The notes beneath the pieces are model-generated. The model did no database searches. It was not told the origin of the DNA and saw nothing but the letters and a program-made list of their open reading frames with translations. From Helicoverpa zea (lineage: Eukaryota; Arthropoda; Insecta; Lepidoptera; Noctuidae), in assembly GCF_022581195.2 (NCBI RefSeq), contig NC_061461.1, forward strand, positions 8,742,001-8,806,000: a stretch of 64,000 bases of DNA. The letters are read 5' to 3'. Positions 27,501-41,100 of this stretch are shown here, piece after piece. Within the stretch, counting starts at the first letter, position 1, and every line of letters starts with the position of its first letter. Made by a program: the position numbers and the translations under genes.

Positions 27501-29678
27501 AGTCATGTACAATATTTGTCAGAGGTATTGTCATGTAGATTAATGGTGAAGGTGACATAATCTTTTGATAAAAGATCCATTAACTCAGATTTAAAAATAG
27601 ACGAATGTGCATTACTTACAACACGCGGTAAAGTCGTGCTCAAAACTTGACATTTGAAGTTACTTTTGAGTTTCTATTTCTAAAAAACCTTTATCGATTT
27701 GCATTTAACTTACGTCAACATGCATTGTGTTGATTTCGAAAAATAGTATTGATTTTTGTTCTAGTAAGATTCTTCATTAAAAGGCATCCGAAAACTTCTG
27801 ATTTTCCCACCAAAACCACAAACCAAATTAACACATACATTCTTCCTTAACCGTGAAATTATATAACAATACGAAAAAAATACTAATAATATTTGGCTTG
27901 CAATTCGCACACCAATAACACTATTAACGTATAGTAAATATTTCAAATAAGTAAATATAGATGACACACATTTTATTAGTCGTAACCTCTCATTTAAACC
28001 AATAAGACTTTAAAATCGTATTAGACTTACAAATACAAGAGATAACTGGGCACTTTAGTATCTCTAAAATAATATTTATATTAGTTTCTCGCCATAAAAA
28101 TATGTAGAATTCCCGCTTATCACGTGTCCTGATCTTTTGTATTGACTGGTTACTTGAGAAGGTCAGACGGTAGTTTGTCCATGTAAAATAATAACACTGA
28201 ATATACTCGTTAAATTCGATACGGTCTTAAGGATAATTATTAGGAAGATACTGATAGACATCATTCATTCTTTGTCGCAACTTTTAATTCCTGAAACTTG
28301 AACTATAACTTTTTGTCCCATCAGTCAAGTTGAATTCGTCGATGTAATTATTTGTTTGAGCATAGGTAACGATTTCATCAGTTGCAGTTGGGAACTCCTT
28401 TGTTTTTTTACCTTAATGAGTAAAAGGATATAATTTTAAAACTTAAAAATAACTTAAAATTACAAGTACTATACATATCGGTAACTATGGACCCACATTG
28501 ATTAAAGTCGGTGTTCTAACAAGCCTAGATCACGACACTTCATTACACGAGCTACGCCAATTACTCTTTAGATAATTAAGAAGTGCTCATGCAACATCCT
28601 GATACGAATATTTTGTAAGCCTATCTAGATAGCCGGCGTCTGCGCAAACATTGCAATCTGCAATTAGTTTAATACTCAATGTGTGACACAGTAGCACCTT
28701 TGAACCCCAAGTAATTAATTAAAATTGTGGAAGATGGTAATTATTTATATAGGTTAATTTCAAATCTCTCAATTGGTCTCATGTTTGCAGTATGGAAATC
28801 CAATTATGGGTTCGAATCACCTTCATACTTAATATTTTGATTAAATGTAAATCATAGTGAGAAATGGACTGACTTTATCTAATGCATCATTTAATAGTTT
28901 ACGAATAATCAAATTAAATTCAATTAGATACTATTCCTTTGTTTTATCTGTTTCAATCAAACACAACAGTTTAAACAACTTATAAATACTACTTATCTTA
29001 ACGTAAATTAAATCAGTTTACAATTCGCTCACCCCACCAGATGTCACGCGATACATCCCAATTCTAATACCAAATTCTAATTAGACAGGCGAACAAAAAA
29101 CCAATATATATGCTAATAGTTACTACCATACGATGTATTTACATTATAAAATAACCCACTGTGTTACACTACTCTAGCTTAGCTAAATGTTTCATTAGTT
29201 ATGCATCGTACCAGACAACTGTTGTTATTAATTATGCTATTGTGTCCAATTTTGGTATGTCTTGAATACATAGAGTGGGTGGGACGGGTCGGTCAAGGGT
29301 ACAATTTGGGTTTGCATATAGCCAAAATCTTCTCTCGACCTTTTAAATTTTTGAGACAAGACACCATAAAAGTCGGTTATTCGTTGTTTATTATAGATAT
29401 TAAGGTGATACTGTGATAATAACATGGATAACTGCTGTTTCGAAAATCAAATTTCGAAATTAAACATGTGGTATGGTTCCATAAAGGTTTGGACGGACAT
29501 GCTAGTTTAGCATAACAATACAATTATTGATTCTTAATGATATTAGATACAAACAGTTTTTTTTTTCGTATTTTATTTATATTGCCATTGCTAAAGCACA
29601 AAAAATATTATAATTATATTAATTTCCTAATAATGCAGTTTAAATCTTAACACGATTTTATTGCACCAAAAGCCGTAG
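24553..29678. other. AT-rich non-coding DNA, no feature recognised
   Basis: No gene or bounded repeat was recognised. A lone GGGTTCGAATCA at 28,807 resembles a pol III B box, but it has no A box and no cloverleaf. Confidence 0.45.
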
Positions 29679-29784
29679 TTTTATAATTTCATCATCATCA
29701 TCATCATCATCAGCCTATCGCAGTCCACTGCTGGACATAGGCCTCTCCAAGTGCACGCCACTGAGATCGATTTTATAATTTCAT
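29679..29784 (-). mobile_element. 5'-truncated non-LTR retro-copy with (GAT)7 tail and target duplication
   Basis: On the plus strand seven ATC units (29691-29711) are followed by 'AGCCTATCGCAGTCCACTGC' and 'TGGACATAGGCCTCTCC' (to about 29749), and the insert ends near 29770. Read on the minus strand this is a 3' end block with a (GAT)n tail. The flanks TTTTATAATTTC at 29679-29690 and 29771-29782 are identical; the match extends two more bases if the AT of the tail is counted. Only about 80 bases of the parent were copied. The parent is a non-LTR element with a trinucleotide tail; I cannot name its clade from this piece. Confidence 0.75.
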
Positions 29785-31435
29785 ATTCCCATAAAATTAA
29801 GACAACGCATTTTGCATACTATTTAAAAAAATATCATAAGAAAAAATCCAAATGGTACAAAATCTCTGTAATTTATCTAAAATTCTAATTCTAATTTGAA
29901 CACAGCGTTAAGCGCGTTCATATCAAGCGAAGCCCACGATCCGCACTGTATTCTCAAATAAATCGATATCTTCGGTAAGCCGATAATCGATATCTCGATG
30001 TACAGATGACCCGTAAAATGTAAATTAATCTTGTAATACCTAATCTGTTTAACATCAAACAGTTTGAAATTCTTTACATCTTGACACGTCTCCGTGACTT
30101 TTTTGACAAACGATATGTGCAAACAAGTCTTGTTATTGCCAAAGTTTTTTGCATCTCCGATCGATTATATTAACTGATCACGTAAGACCCACTTTGGTTA
30201 TTGAATGATTGATTTTTTGCCCAGTCATTTAAGTACAAAGACTTAAAACATTCGGTAAAAATCAACATTTGCAGTTTGCTCTAGAGTGTCAAAATGTCCC
30301 AAATTAAAAAAAAAAACTATTCGAAACTGTCTACATTGAGTTCCAAATATCATATATGGTATAAGATTATCTAAATCCTGCAGTCCCAAACAGTCGGAAG
30401 CATTTCACTGTAACTGCGCTGTGTGAACGAACTTTATCTGTCTTATCGAAGAGCACTTACCGTAATCTGTCGATGGAAATTTATTTCTACACTAACAACT
30501 AGCAACAGAACATTAATGTTAGAATAATGTGAAATATATTCACTAAACACGAAACGTATTTCCACGAAATTTGACATTTAACCCTAATGTAGAAGTTCGT
30601 TAAATCAAATATTGTAGGTACTTTATGTAATGTTAGAAAATTATAGACCTGGACAGAGCTTGAAATGGTCATGAAAATATTAGTGCTTAAGGTTCTATTG
30701 TCAACAAAGTCAGTTACGAACGCACTGAAGATAATGACAATAAGAAAGACGCATTCAAAGATGTTTTCAACCTAACAATTGTAGAAACACGTAGAGATGA
30801 AACCGCGCCGTAAATCGGACAGTAACTAGCCACTCCCGTAAGACACGCCGAAGAACTTAACGGAATGTATTGACACATTTTATGTCCTTTACATTGATGA
30901 ACGTAAAGTAAAGGAGGCTGAGTTTGACAGTAATTATCGTAAAGGTACTCATTACCATTGAAGATTTATTCCGGTTGAAAGTAATTTTATTAAAGAAGGC
31001 ATAAAGTTAGAGTGAAAAGTTAAAACATCTGTGCCGACATACCTATTTGTTCTGGCACTTGGTATAAAACGTCGTAGCTGCTCAATGAACTGATGGCTGG
31101 GTGTTGTAATGGATGGACAACCGGTAAAAGTGGAATAGATTAGTAGAAGGCAATCCCTTGGTGATAGATGGGAATGAACACAGTAAAGAGTAGAATGCTA
31201 TTAGTCTAAAAAAAATACTGTCCAAAATATTCAAGTGCAGCTATTTTCTCTATATAGGCAATACTTTTACTTACCACTTCTTCCAGTCAATGATCACCAA
31301 TTAGTGACGAATAAATGACGCTTAGATACACGAATAAATCAAATAAACCACACTGAAATGCAAGGCTCACAGAAACATATGAACATCACTAGCAGTAATA
31401 ATAATATATAGATAAGTAAAGAGGAAAGTACTCAC
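29785..31435. other. AT-rich non-coding DNA, no feature recognised
   Basis: No recognisable gene or repeat. Confidence 0.45.
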
Positions 31436-31589
31436 GTGTATACAGATAGGAGCATCCAGCACTGCAGTCGCGCGCTGGGAAGCCACGTGACGTAGCGACC
31501 TGACAGCGCACAGTCGATCCAAGATGCAATATAAAGCATACCACCGCAGTGGCCACCCCGAACCGAACAACGCTACTTTGGTAACTCAC
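31436..31589 (-). other. Candidate minus-strand 5' exon (weak)
   Basis: A GC-rich patch with many CpGs ends, on the minus strand, in CTATCTGTATACAC|GTGAGTAC, a good splice-donor sequence (donor GTGAGT at 31435-31430). One frame, open from 31589, would read a basic start followed by about 18 hydrophobic residues (FGVATAVVCFILHLGSTV), resembling a signal peptide, but it has no ATG. The frame that does start with ATG (31534) gives an unremarkable peptide. I see no TATA box or acceptor and recognise no protein. It could be a 5' untranslated exon, a promoter CpG patch or chance. Confidence 0.2.
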
Positions 31590-34123
31590 TATCCCAACTT
31601 TTTTAACTACTCTGACTAGTATAGTTTCAAAATCTTCAAACTATCTTCTAATTTTCGAATTTAGATTTTTAGATAATATGGCCGAATTTTAAGGAAAAAT
31701 TGTCTTATTATCATCTACTTATCTATGCACCGGCTATCGTCAGCCGAGCTGAAGCTGATGTCTGTAGGGGAAGAGGTAAACGAGGTAACTCTCCTCAGAG
31801 CACACCCCAGCATCTTTGTTTTTAGGACCGATTTAAAAATTAGGTTTTTATTTAAATTTTAATTTATTCAGAGTCTCCTAGCAGCGTGCCGATCCGATAC
31901 GTCATTTTCATATTGTTCCTGCAACAAAAGAAATGGAGCGTTAAACATTTTATTGGTCTCCGTCACATATAAACATTCGATTCAATTTAGCCTAACATAA
32001 CAAGTCAGAAACCACCCAAAGTCGGTCAAGAGATCGCTTTAGAGGGTAAGGTCATAAATAAATCGCACCTTCACACAAGCCCCGAGTCCCTTTTGTTTAA
32101 ATGCTACCAAGCATACAAAAAACTGTATTTCTCTCTTGCAAGCTGTATTAAGAAAAAAACTAAACTGACCGAGAATTGTGCAAGATCACAACAGAAAAAT
32201 CATTAAACAATGCCTCTGCCAGGAATTGAGGTGTTTATTATGTCGGTCCACGTTCGTTCCGAGTGATTCTGCAAAAAAACAAGAATCCAGGTAAACTGTT
32301 ACTACGTTTTTTTGCACCCGGGAACTTATTATGCGGGATTTATGTCACTTTTTGTTGCGTCCGAGCTAATTATTGTTATCTGCTTTCTGCTTGACCATAG
32401 CGTTTTCTATAGAGCAATAATGGGCCACTAATTCTCCTAACACCTCCGGAGTTAAAGCGTCAATCTCCCGGCGGACGCTCCCATTGTGTGACCGGACAAA
32501 GCCACCCGCAATTCCTACCGTGCCTTTAACGTTTTTATTATTTGCATTGTAGATGTCTCATTCAGCTTCATCTCGAGATACCTTTATGGCTTTTGCGAAA
32601 TTTCTTCGCACTATCCGTAAATACCTCTTGGTGTCCGATAATTACCATATCGCTGACTCATTTTATCTGCCGCTAATGGGCTAACAAAGGATGCAAATTA
32701 ATTTTTTTGAACTGGCATGCCGCAAAAGTAAAAAACGTAACAATAAAATATCGAATTTAGAACAGCAATCCGGGCGCGGGGCTTATTATTTTAGCCAACA
32801 AAGTAGAAAACCATTTACAATAAATCATTTTGAATGCTTTCTTGGTTCCCATGCGTCGGGCGACGCAAAGGGTGATTTCTGTCTGAGTGTACATAAATAA
32901 AGGTGAAGGTTCCGAGTGCGGATCCCAGGTACTTTTCGTTTGAAGCTGAGTACACAAAGATTGTGTTACTGGAAATGGCATATGAGTACCACTGTGCGCT
33001 CAATGTAAGTAGTTGTCCGGCTTCATTACACAGTGTGTTACTACGCAGTACCTGAGCTAATCAGAAATTGATATTGATTACATTTGTCATATGTATAATT
33101 AGGATTAAATAATAAAGCCACATTAAGTACTTAACAAAAAGCAGAATAATTGTTTCCTTTACTTCCTTTAATACCTACATTCTTAATTGATTAAAATTGT
33201 ATAGGTCATTCTTATTTTGTCATCATTTAATGCAGTTTTATGTTCCGAATACATATAATTTCTTAGCACCCCAATTTAAAAAGAAAAGTCGTGCTTTATT
33301 AAACTAAAAAGATTCATAAACACAATTCACTTTCAGTAACAACAAAATCCGCGTAAATACTACGCTTGCGGTATGGCGACCACACTAAAGAATGTTGCGT
33401 TTGCGCACACGACACGTTCGTCGAACGTTCACTCGCAACACGTTACGAACGCGTTGCAGCAACACAAGCTTAGTGACTACAATTTACCGCGAGGACATTT
33501 CTGTCCACGTAATTGAAAATAATGATTAATTTCACTCGCCACTTGCCTTGCGACTAGCTTGAAAATAAATTTATAGTATCGTAAACACGTACTTATGAGA
33601 AAGTCAAGGGATATCTGAGAATTCTTGTGGTATTTAAGGAGTTGATTTGTTGATAGTTTAGAGAGAAACCTACCTACTATTTTTTTGTACCTAACATTTT
33701 TGATTTTTTTTCGAAAACAATATCGAATCCGATATCAAGAAGCTAATTATATTAACAAAGCTATAAACGTAATACAGTGGGTGGTCCTTTTAAAATTTCA
33801 TCGTGTTACAAATAAGAGCAGTAAAAAGGAACGACACTCAATACTTTGAATTGTTTAAATTTTGAAGGACCACAAGACTTTTACTTTTTATTGTTTGGAA
33901 GTAATGGACCTTTTTAACCAAAATTGGAAGCCAGAAACCCAAAAAAACTATAACAGTGAGCAAACAGTTTTAATTTATGATAGTTTGCAGGTGACTGACA
34001 CAATTTTCAAACAAGTTTTGTTGTTGTTGAACAATTAACTTACTGTTTTTTTATACATTAGGTAGTAGCACAAATATTATGTACTGTAATGTTATGTATG
34101 GCAGTATGCTTTGCAATATTGTT
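31590..34123. other. Non-coding DNA with a CpG-rich patch
   Basis: No gene was recognised. At 33,390-33,470 a CpG-rich stretch has 'ACGTTCGTCGAACGTTC' (containing the palindrome GAACGTTCGACGAACGTTC-like arms) and 'AACACGTTACGAACGCGTTGC'. It may be a remnant repeat or a regulatory patch. Confidence 0.35.
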
Positions 34124-34312
34124 TACTAGCTACTGATAACTTTACCCATGCTTTGATAAAAGAGTATTTCATGCCACTCGCAGTTCCTATCAGTAACTAT
34201 ATAAGAGTATAATAATATCCAATAATCCTGCAAAGCTCAAAAAAGTTCCAATACAGATTGAAAACGTCACTGGCATGAAATATCGTCTACTATTGGCAAT
34301 ATCAGTTAACAG
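34124..34312. repeat. Degenerate inverted repeat, possible old MITE
   Basis: On the plus strand, 'CTACTGATAACTTTACCC..ATTTCATGCCACTCGC' at the left is roughly the complement of 'GTCACTGGCATGAAATATCG..TTGGCAATATCAGT' at the right. The best-paired cores are ATTTCATGCCA and TGGCATGAAAT. The outer arms hold many mismatches, and no target duplication was found. If it is a transposon, it is old. Confidence 0.3.
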
Positions 34313-36204
34313 GCAATAACCCAACTGACACTATTAATCACTCGCGACAGCCACCAAATTCATTTGGCAACTATATGGAAAATATTGAAAAGTTTATTGG
34401 AAAAATACTAATAGATATTTTGAGCTACGTACCCATTTTAGCGTAAAATTATTTCAAACCTAAAAGCTCAAAGAAAAGAAAAAAGTCATTGTTATAGTGA
34501 TTTTGAAAATGGAACTTGTGTTGTTCACCTTTTGGCTTTCTAAGTCCTAAGGAAAATAAGTGAGATACCTCGCTACTAGGACCTACGTTTAGTGTCCGTA
34601 AGTATAAGCACAAATAAGGTCCTATGATCCGAAGAGTCCTACATGACGTCATTGTGAAACCAGTATTCTGTCTTGTTCTTTTTGTTCCCTACTTCTAGTT
34701 ACTATGACAGGTTTTTTATTATTTTCCATTGCTAAAAGGTAATTTTCTCTTCTCCTCGTTTGTTATTGATTTAGTCAACTTCTTGCCAAACGAAGATGGT
34801 AATTATAATAAAGAAGCATTGTAACTACTTCCTATATTTATGTCTTTACGTAGGAGTCTAAAACGACATTGTAAAATATACATAATTATATATTAAGAAG
34901 TAATGTGATACCCCCTTGTCTAACTGTTACTGGAGCGATTTTTATATGTTACCGTGGTAATAAATTAGTGAAGGTGCCATTCAATTTACATATAAAAGGC
35001 TCATTTTGGAGGTGTTTAATTAATTAATGTGTAATATATTTTTATTACTTTCCCTATATTGCTCAAACAATGAATCTTCTCCAAAAGTTTATTTTGACGA
35101 CTTTGGTAAGTCCTGTGTAATATGATACTGACAGATCATAACAAAATCATTGATTAAACATTCACATAAATTAAATATCGTTTATGGAAAGAAGATCTAT
35201 TCGCCATATTTGTTTAAAGAGAACAAATAACAAAAGAAATGACGTCCAAAATGGAACCAGTTATAATATGGTTTTGATATTTTGATAACCAAAATATGAA
35301 GAAAATATTGCCGTTTTACCAATTACGGAATATTTTATTTTATAACCTGTGTATCTGTAAATCATTAATAAGCATCGACATTGTCTCCTTAAGAACAATA
35401 CGGATATGATATTAGCTCCATAAAAGTCGTAAGCGCATCTTATAATTATTATTTATTAGTCTGGCATATTCATTTTTGAATATATTTTACGCTTCCTTTT
35501 TCGTTTAAGGATTAATTACAAATTAGTTAAAGACGATGTTATATCGAATATTTTTATTAAGATATGTTTAAAATAAAATAAGACGCATTTCAATAACAGA
35601 TAGTTAAAACTATTTTTGTACCACTTCTGCCAGATCAATACAGTGAATTGGATGAAGCCGAAATTCCAAGATTCTTAATTTTATTTGATACTCATTGTTA
35701 CAAAATAGCTTATATTTCTGCGGCTATCATACACGTTCAAAACTATGAAATAGAAACAAATTGAAGCGCGGGTTCAAAATTACGTAAGTGACCCTTGATA
35801 TCCGGGTATCCCTCTACACTAGTAGGTACCCATAAAGTGCGTAGACGCAGTTAAGTAACAAAATCCGGTTCCCATAACAATAATCGATCACATTAAGGCT
35901 GGTAATGATATAAACATACAATTTACACAAATAATTCACATTACATGATGTATCTGATATCCTGTTAGCTGGTAAATATTAGTTTTTATTATCATTGTGA
36001 TATTGGCTGAAAGTAACCGCTATCAGAACGGTATGAGTTAAAAAGAAATCGTATATTTTTAAAACTGTGGAAGGATATGTTCTTTCTTTTAAAATCCTCG
36101 CTCTTCAGCATATTATGTTTCCATCTATCGTTCGCTTATTGTTGAACTTCCACATTTTGAAAGTTCAGGAAAGTATTTCCAAAATTTGTAGATATCTATC
36201 ATCG
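34313..36204. other. AT-rich non-coding DNA, no feature recognised
   Basis: No recognisable gene or repeat. Confidence 0.45.
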
Positions 36205-36323
36205 TATCTGCTTAGCTTTTTCTCAACTATGTTGAGGTGGCTTCCAGTCTAACCGTAAACAGCCGAGTAACAGTGTTTTACATGAAGCTGTCTACCTCAC
36301 TTCCTAGACCCAGTTACCTACGC
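36205..36323 (-). mobile_element. Diverged SINE 3'-end fragment
   Basis: The stretch contains 'TTTTTCTCAACTATGTTGAG', 'GGCTTCCAGTCTAACCG', 'CCGAGTAACAGTGTTTTACA' and 'CCCAGTTACC' in the same order and spacing as the full-length SINE at 63350-63739. It corresponds to the first 120 or so plus-strand bases of that copy. Homology stops near 36,323 and the tRNA-derived head is missing. No target duplication was found. An open frame running through it (36237-36554) therefore starts in a transposon and is unlikely to be a gene. Confidence 0.7.
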
Positions 36324-37438
36324 AAAAAGTCGGTAAAATACAATATTCTGAAACACAATATAAGACGGATAGTCGACATTTTACACTCGACAAATTGTAG
36401 TAGACGCACGACACTCGCACAACACAATCCCATCGAGTTTGTGTACCGAAAACAACCATCCATCTCGCCGCAAAAATATCCCAAACCAATAATAAATCAC
36501 CGAACATTTCTCAATCGACATTTTATACTAAAACGTACGGAAGTTACCAGTTAGACGCGACTAACGTATTGAATAACTATGGTACGCTAAGTCGGGTTGT
36601 ACTCGAACGAGTTTTTTGAATTGAGATTTAGAATTTCTTCCAGGAGAAAGTTGTAAGCTTTTACTCAATGTAAGAAGAAAAGGCAACTTTGTGACCACTA
36701 TGGGCCATCTCACACCCTTACAGTTTGACATACATGAATATTCAAATGACACTCTCTCTATTTCAAATAAGTATTCTATTTTCATCAAACGCATTTCGTT
36801 GTTATGTTAATACAAAATAATAATATGCAAATATTCAGTAACAAAACCGTGTGTCACCATGACTCTCAAATCCATAACCGTTTCAACCGTCAAAACCTAA
36901 TCAAAGTTACATAAAACAAAAATATTATTACACCGTTGTATCTACCGCGATTTTGTCACTGAAATATAATCGATATGTTATTTCGTCATTGAACGTATCA
37001 TTGACTTTCTGTTATTGCTCGTCCGTATCGTAAATGAAAATTTAATGGCCGGTGAAACAAAATACTGGTGCGTTTAAACTAATATGGAACTTCAGCCGCC
37101 AAACTATATTAATGTCCCTCCGAGTATAAAGAAATGTGTTGTACAAAAGAACGATTGTATGTAAGTCTTTTGTCTAATGGTTGACTTTATCATTAACCCC
37201 TTGTTTCAATATTTGTAAGGCATTGAAATGATCTTTCTAGGAATAAAACCAAACGTCAATTTTAACGTAATGGATCTTTTCTCTAGAATCTAGATGTTAT
37301 TTGCGATTCGCATATCGACACCAAACCAAATGTGACACTTTACTAAGATCTGATATCACGGAAAACACAATAAACTTTGACATTTCCAAATACGTTTCAC
37401 TCCATAAAACCAAAATAGCACCAACAAAACGTGAACTC
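36324..37438. other. AT-rich non-coding DNA, no feature recognised
   Basis: No recognisable gene or bounded repeat. Confidence 0.4.
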
Positions 37439-38131
37439 GATCACTCAAACGTTCAATTACAAACCAATCGAGTTATCACGGTAAGTGCCAGCATACACGA
37501 TCCCAAAAATACGCACGTACAGTGCAAAGTGACTAACGCATTCGGAAATTGTGAACGTCGTGTCGACAGCCAGTTCAAATGACATCAATAGTGCAACGAA
37601 CGAGTGCAGCGGTGCAAAATGTAGATACGACTATTTAAAAATACAAAGCTTGCAGTTTTGTTTCAGTTAGAGGGGTGTATTAGTTTTTTCTATTTTTGTT
37701 TTGTAAATCGGATGTTAATAAATGTTTTCTTTAACCAAGTTCAAAAAAGGAGGTTATCGGTTTGACATGTATGTTTGTGCGCGATTGTCACACGTTTGAC
37801 TGAGCATATTGTAATGCGGTTTGCAGCATTATACTTGTCAGACTTAGGAGAAGGTTCTAGGTGTATGTATTAAAAAAGTTTTCGATAGAATTTAAAAAGG
37901 TTTTTATGTTTTCTTGACGTGCATTTTTCGAAACATCCTCCGTTGACCTCGTAAGAAACCTAAAAGGTTTTACCAAACTCGCTAATTAAAAATCAAGTTA
38001 TCGCAGTAAGTGCAAAAAACGTTCAGAAAATACTCCCTTACGGTACGGAATGACTAACGAAGTCGGATTCGGAAATTGTCGAACATTCCCGATTCTTTGC
38101 GAAAATGCTGAGTGCAACGAACGTTTAGGTA
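37439..38131 (+). repeat. Diverged local direct duplication (two blocks about 510 bases apart)
   Basis: Block 1 (about 37439-37600) and block 2 (about 37975-38131) share, in order, a 'GAGTTATCACGGTAAGTGC'/'AAGTTATCGCAGTAAGTGC' segment, a 'TGACTAACG..TTCGGAAATTGT' segment and 'AGTGCAACGAACG'. Both keep GTAAGT after the first segment. In block 1 a frame open from 37301 to 37582 contains VQCKVTNAFGNCERRV, which faintly resembles the F-strand of an immunoglobulin fold. Block 2 breaks that frame. Nothing else supports a coding call. Most likely an old tandem duplication of unknown content. Confidence 0.45.
37737..37790 (+). repeat. Short dispersed-repeat fragment
   Basis: 'AAGTTCAAAAAAGGAGGTTATCGG' followed by 'TTTGACATGTATGTTTGTGCGCGA' resembles the 'CCGACTTCAAAAAAGGAGGAGG...ATGTATGTTTGT' repeat that I remember as very common in Lepidoptera. 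It lies between the two blocks of the local duplication. The boundaries are not defined. Confidence 0.4.
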
Positions 38132-41100
38132 CAATACACATGGACGATTTAACACGACAAATTGCGAACATGTGAAATATTTTCGCGATAGTTCCCGAGA
38201 TTAAGACTTTACTACATGTAAATTGAATTCGCTGGGAAAACAAAGGGTTTCTTACTATTAGAAAAGGGGTTTGAAGATAGATAATTTATTCTGAAATCTT
38301 TTATTATTAGAACGATATCCAATCTTTTGTTTTCGTTTCATCTTTCAAATGGGAATAGAATGCATATCGTTTTCTTGATTGGAATTCTAGATTTGAAACT
38401 TGCCGGAACATGATCATAAAATCATTGTAATTTTCTGTGTCCTCCTGGGTAATCAAGTTTTAATGGGAAACTAACGATCGATAGTTTTCTATGATAAAAA
38501 GTGCACGGACCTTGTACAGTCACAGTCTAAAAATATTTCATGATTTTAATTGGACTTCCGCAGTTGATCAAAGGACAGGCTACTATACTGCATATTCTAA
38601 TTTTATAGTACTTAACTCATGCGCAGATGACATATTCAATCATAGTAGTTTATGCAGGCATAGAGTATATTGATTAAGTGAACTAAGTGACCTAAGTAAG
38701 TAGCCTTTATCAGAAGAAAAAAAAGCATTGGTCGATAAAAAATATTCCACAGAACTGCTTGGCAAATAAAAGCAACCCCTTCTCTTGAAAAATGCAAGGA
38801 AATACTGAATCCCTTATCGAAACCACAACTTTAAAGCACTATACGTTATTATAATGTGACAACTGGGCATCCAGACGCAATTTGTCAAAATGGACTCGTA
38901 GTCACTCGAACTATCCAAGTCCAGATGACAAATAGATAAATACTTTAAATAAAATATATGGATGCTCTATAAATAGTTTATAGCTCTATTGATAGAACGT
39001 ACGTGAAGTAAACAAAGATATACGGATTGTTTTTACTTGAGATATTGGTTCCGTATCACAACATGTTTTTGTTGAAACGCTGAAGCAAATAACTTTGTTA
39101 CTACCGTCATGCAAAAATATGAGTATTTTTGGAAAATATTAACGAATAGCTTGTGAATTTTACGAGCCAATTTCATGCAGAATGAGACTGTAAAAATAAC
39201 AGATAAGTAGTAAATTTTTAACAGCGGATTCTCTCAAAAGTTCCGAAGTTTACGTAACAAGCTAAACATAAATTAAACGTGTAATTATTCAAAACTGCTC
39301 AGCAGTCAGCACTCAATCAATAGAGCGACGATACAACCTTGCGCAACTAAGAAGTCGGCTAGTCAAACACACTGGAATCAAGAATATCAGCCAATTAATC
39401 AATCAATGACATCTACACTACATTGGCATACTCTTAGCTTAATTACTCTGTGGCCTTTTAATGGAAATATTTGTGTCTATGAGCGAACCGCTTACCTTTA
39501 GGCTTTGAATCTATCTTCATAATTGACAGAGGTATAAGTGCTCTTTATAGAACATATGACGTACTTTATAAAGTTATATGTCAATGTTAATATTAGTTAG
39601 CCAGTCTAAATATTCGGTGGAGTGAAGTGTTGTCTCCATATGACGACGAAAACAAGGGAAAACGCGTGAATAGTATATTCTATCCAATTCACAAGTCTGT
39701 CTTACACTTAGGTCATTGAACGAATACTGAACTTAGATATTTTTGGCTTAGCATCACCCAAACAAACATGTTTTTAATCCAATTACATGCAAAGCTTACC
39801 CAATAGTTTACATATCTCTATTACATGAACTTTACTAATCCTTTAGTCATGGATCATATTCGAATAGATTTAATATTATATTGAATAGCCTGCTCTGAAA
39901 AAAGCAGATCAATTGATGATGAATTAAAAATTGTACCCCCTTTTAACAAAACGTGAAAGCTCAACCGATGTTACGTTTCTTATAACAATATTGTGACTGG
40001 CTACAAATTCCCCTATAAAAAATCAGGTCGCATATCAAAATTTGCAACCTCATTAGAACCCCGTTAGTCTCGATGTGTTGTGTGTTGTGGCAGTTTCTTT
40101 CTTAATTGTGCATTAGTTCATTGTACAAAAAAAGTACAAACGCGCCAAAGTTCGACTATTAGATAAAAACTGAATTGTTCTACCTAGACTGTAATCTTGC
40201 ACATCAACCGGTTAAAGTTCCACTTTTTTTTCAGATACCGAATGCAATTATATCTCGCCTCATTTGCTCCGCAAAAGAAGGGATGGCAAGATTATTCAAT
40301 AATCAGAACTGTAGATCGGAAAAGCACTGGGCTGTTGTGAAAAATAATCATCCGTAATGGTGTTTACAATTCAGCATCAAATTACTTTCTACTGCACACG
40401 CAATCTACGTTCCCATAGCCAAATAACGTCAACAAAAATAACACCCAACAAAGCAATGAACAACATAAGAAATAACTATCTAAATATAACTTTTATTTCG
40501 CGGAAATAACGTTCCAAGCAAATATATTTGGTTGTACCTACATAACGATGTTTATATGCTTCGAAACTTTTCGAACCGTAGATGCAGTTTCTTAGATACG
40601 TTTTCGGAAGTACAGTCGCGTAGCAAACAGTTAGGTACCCGCGAACTCATTCTTACGAGTCAATAACACCGTTTCGCGAAATATATGGGATAGCGAGTTT
40701 AATACCCATTTCAAGTTATTCCTACGTACTGCTACTGTATGCGATTTTGTTGAACAAAATTTCACCTGAGACATATTGTACTGCGACTGTATTTTTATTC
40801 GTAAATTCGTAGAAGTTTTCCGTTGCCACATTTATCTTTTAGAAAAGGATTATTTCAAAATGTTTGACGTTAACGTCTATATTTTTGGCTTATGGTGATA
40901 TGTTGACGATCAATTTAAATTCTGTGCTGACACTAATCCAAATTAGTTGAATGTTTTTATTATAATTTCCAAGAGATTGGCATTCACTGAGCATTGATTT
41001 CTCATACCTACTTGGATATTTGTCTTACGGATAAGGAAAAAGGTAGAGGTTATTTAAGGTACAAAAATACAAAGGAATGGCTTTTACATTTATTCTTATG

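Noticed and set aside
28800..28825. B-box-like GGGTTCGAATCA suggesting a tRNA
   Set aside because: No A box at the right distance and no cloverleaf stems can be drawn.
29691..29711. Stand-alone (ATC)7 microsatellite
   Set aside because: It is the tail of a truncated retro-copy with its own target duplication, not an independent repeat.
36237..36554. 105-codon open frame on the plus strand
   Set aside because: Its first part lies in a SINE fragment read on the wrong strand, so the frame is accidental.
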